DNA of 64,000 nucleotides from Lachnospira sp900551945 (GTDB taxonomy: Bacteria > Bacillota > Clostridia > Lachnospirales > Lachnospiraceae). A program made the translations under genes and the position numbers. The stretch spans positions 31,365 through 95,364 of the forward strand of contig DBFCCI010000032.1 in the NCBI GenBank assembly GCA_048380335.1, in the 5' to 3' direction. This document shows, piece after piece, positions 63,471 to 64,000 of this stretch; within the stretch, counting starts at the first letter, position 1, and each line of letters starts with the position of its first letter. The notes beneath the pieces are model-generated. The model saw only the letters and a list, made by a program, of their open reading frames with translations. It was not told the origin of the DNA and ran no database searches.

Positions 63471-63607
63471 TAAAAAAGCCCATAAATATATTTCTTATGG
63501 TATAATTAAATCGCTAAAAAAAGGGTTCTAAACTTTCCCCCCCAAGTAAAGTTTAGAACCAAAAATAAACGAGAGATTATAGGCTTTTATGCTTATAATC
63601 TCTCGTT
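63471..63607 (-). terminator. Three tandem terminator hairpins after the GGGtGRT gene
   Basis: Reading the minus strand in order: AACGAGAGATTATA/inverse at 63567-63607 with TTTATTTTT; GGTTCTAAACTTT/inverse at 63524-63560 with seven T; CCATAA/TTATGG at 63480-63500 with six T. The middle one has a seven-C/G loop run. All follow the stop codon of the partial gene at the right edge. Confidence 0.85.
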
Positions 63608-63677
63608 ATTTTTGTTAGTTACGTGTATTTTTTAGTAACTTCTAACACTTACGCAACCCCAGTATTTATGCGATTTC

Positions 63678-64000
63678 TTAGAACTTACCAGCATTAGCTG
63701 CTTCTTCAATGCTAACAGCAACTGCAACTGTAGCACCTACCATTGGGTTATTACCCATACCGATAAGACCCATCATTTCTACGTGAGCAGGAACTGATGA
63801 TGAACCAGCGAACTGTGCATCTGAGTGCATACGTCCCATAGTATCTGTCATACCATAAAAAGCTGGACCTGCTGCCATGTTATCTGGGTGAAGTGTACGT
63901 CCTGTACCACCACCAGAAGCTACTGAGAAGTACTTCTTACCAGCTTCAAGTCTTTCCTTCTTATATGTACCAGCTACTGGATGCTGAAATCTTGTAGGGT
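63678..64000 (-). CDS. GGGtGRT family protein (C-terminal part)
   Basis: Partial gene; the 5' part lies beyond the window. The visible 107 codons include ...YFSVASGGGTGRTLHPDN, the motif that names the GGGtGRT protein family (PF14057). They continue with MAAGPAFYGMTDTMGRMHSDAQF, GSSSVPAHVEMMGLIGMGNNPMVGATVAVAVSIEEA. Conservation suggests an enzyme with glycine-rich binding loops, but no function has been established to my knowledge. The reading frame is open to the window edge. A set of three terminators follows it. Confidence 0.88.
   Translation of the reverse strand, partial: PTRFQHPVAGTYKKERLEAGKKYFSVASGGGTGRTLHPDNMAAGPAFYGMTDTMGRMHSDAQFAGSSSVPAHVEMMGLIGMGNNPMVGATVAVAVSIEEAANAGKF

Noticed and set aside
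1..64000. CRISPR array, IS transposase or prophage
   Set aside because: No regularly spaced identical repeats with unique spacers, no transposase-like protein and no phage structural genes were seen; the repeats present are non-coding palindromes.

Overview
The window is low-GC, gene-dense bacterial chromosome from an anaerobic, spore-forming and probably motile Firmicute. It most resembles Lachnospiraceae, and a Lachnospira/[Eubacterium] eligens-like relative is my guess. The support is: gpr and spoIIP; MoxR/DUF58, DUF5688, DUF1292 and GGGtGRT family genes; a family PL9 pectate lyase; a sigma-D type flagellar promoter; a yeast/actinobacterial-type LeuA; T-box and cobalamin leaders. Placement below family level is inference. 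No phage, plasmid, IS transposase, CRISPR array or rRNA was seen.

Layout. 1-1.6 kb: a 155-bp palindromic repeat, then a sigma-D promoter driving a FliD-like duplicated protein. 1.6-5.5 kb (minus): a 35-aa ORF, metA (acetyltransferase type), ligA and an RluF-type pseudouridine synthase. 5.6-12.7 kb (minus): a 1,900-aa membrane-anchored subtilase with a long repeat stalk, and a secreted GWW-repeat wall protein. 13-17.4 kb: tRNA-Arg(CCG), a DUF5688 gene, a MocR regulator and pepD. 17.6-20.5 kb: sporulation genes spoIIP and gpr, divergent from rpsT. 20.5-28 kb (minus operon): comEA, response regulator, histidine kinase, GerMN lipoprotein, comEC and holA. 28.7-32.9 kb (plus): a YfhO membrane protein and argH. 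33.2-40.9 kb (minus): maf, HAD phosphatase, a small acidic protein, rlmH, a PpiC-like foldase, parE and parC. 41-43.4 kb: leuA with a leucine T-box leader. 43.7-47.7 kb: moxR, DUF58 and a membrane protein, plus an Lrp regulator. 48-53 kb: DUF1292 gene, UvrD-type helicase, mgtE with an unusual structured leader ORF, and greA. 53.5-58.7 kb: a polysaccharide deacetylase and a B12 riboswitch-controlled corrinoid ABC transporter. 59.3-60.8 kb: PL9 pectate lyase with a hairpin-rich leader. 61.3-63.2 kb: a cytoplasmic chemoreceptor fused to an [FeFe]-hydrogenase-like sensor module. The right edge cuts a GGGtGRT gene.

The most unusual signal is non-coding. Intergenic regions carry several families of long imperfect palindromes. 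One family has four copies, each exactly 155 bp (309-463, 28316-28470, 43471-43625, 58837-58991). Its two arms are distinguishable, its GATATC-like ends are conserved, and the stem of its central hairpin shows compensatory changes between copies. Two solo arms (17472, 28245) also occur. Smaller families lie at 15770/48541, 58660/59239/32911 and 42808/56980.

The genes fit a gut or rumen pectin-using lifestyle: secreted pectate lyase, surface repeat proteins, chemotaxis and flagellar functions, corrinoid uptake, and spore and competence functions. No complete new operonic system is evident. The best leads are the 155-bp element family, the hydrogenase-like chemoreceptor, the sigma-D-driven FliD-like duplication and the mgtE leader ORF.
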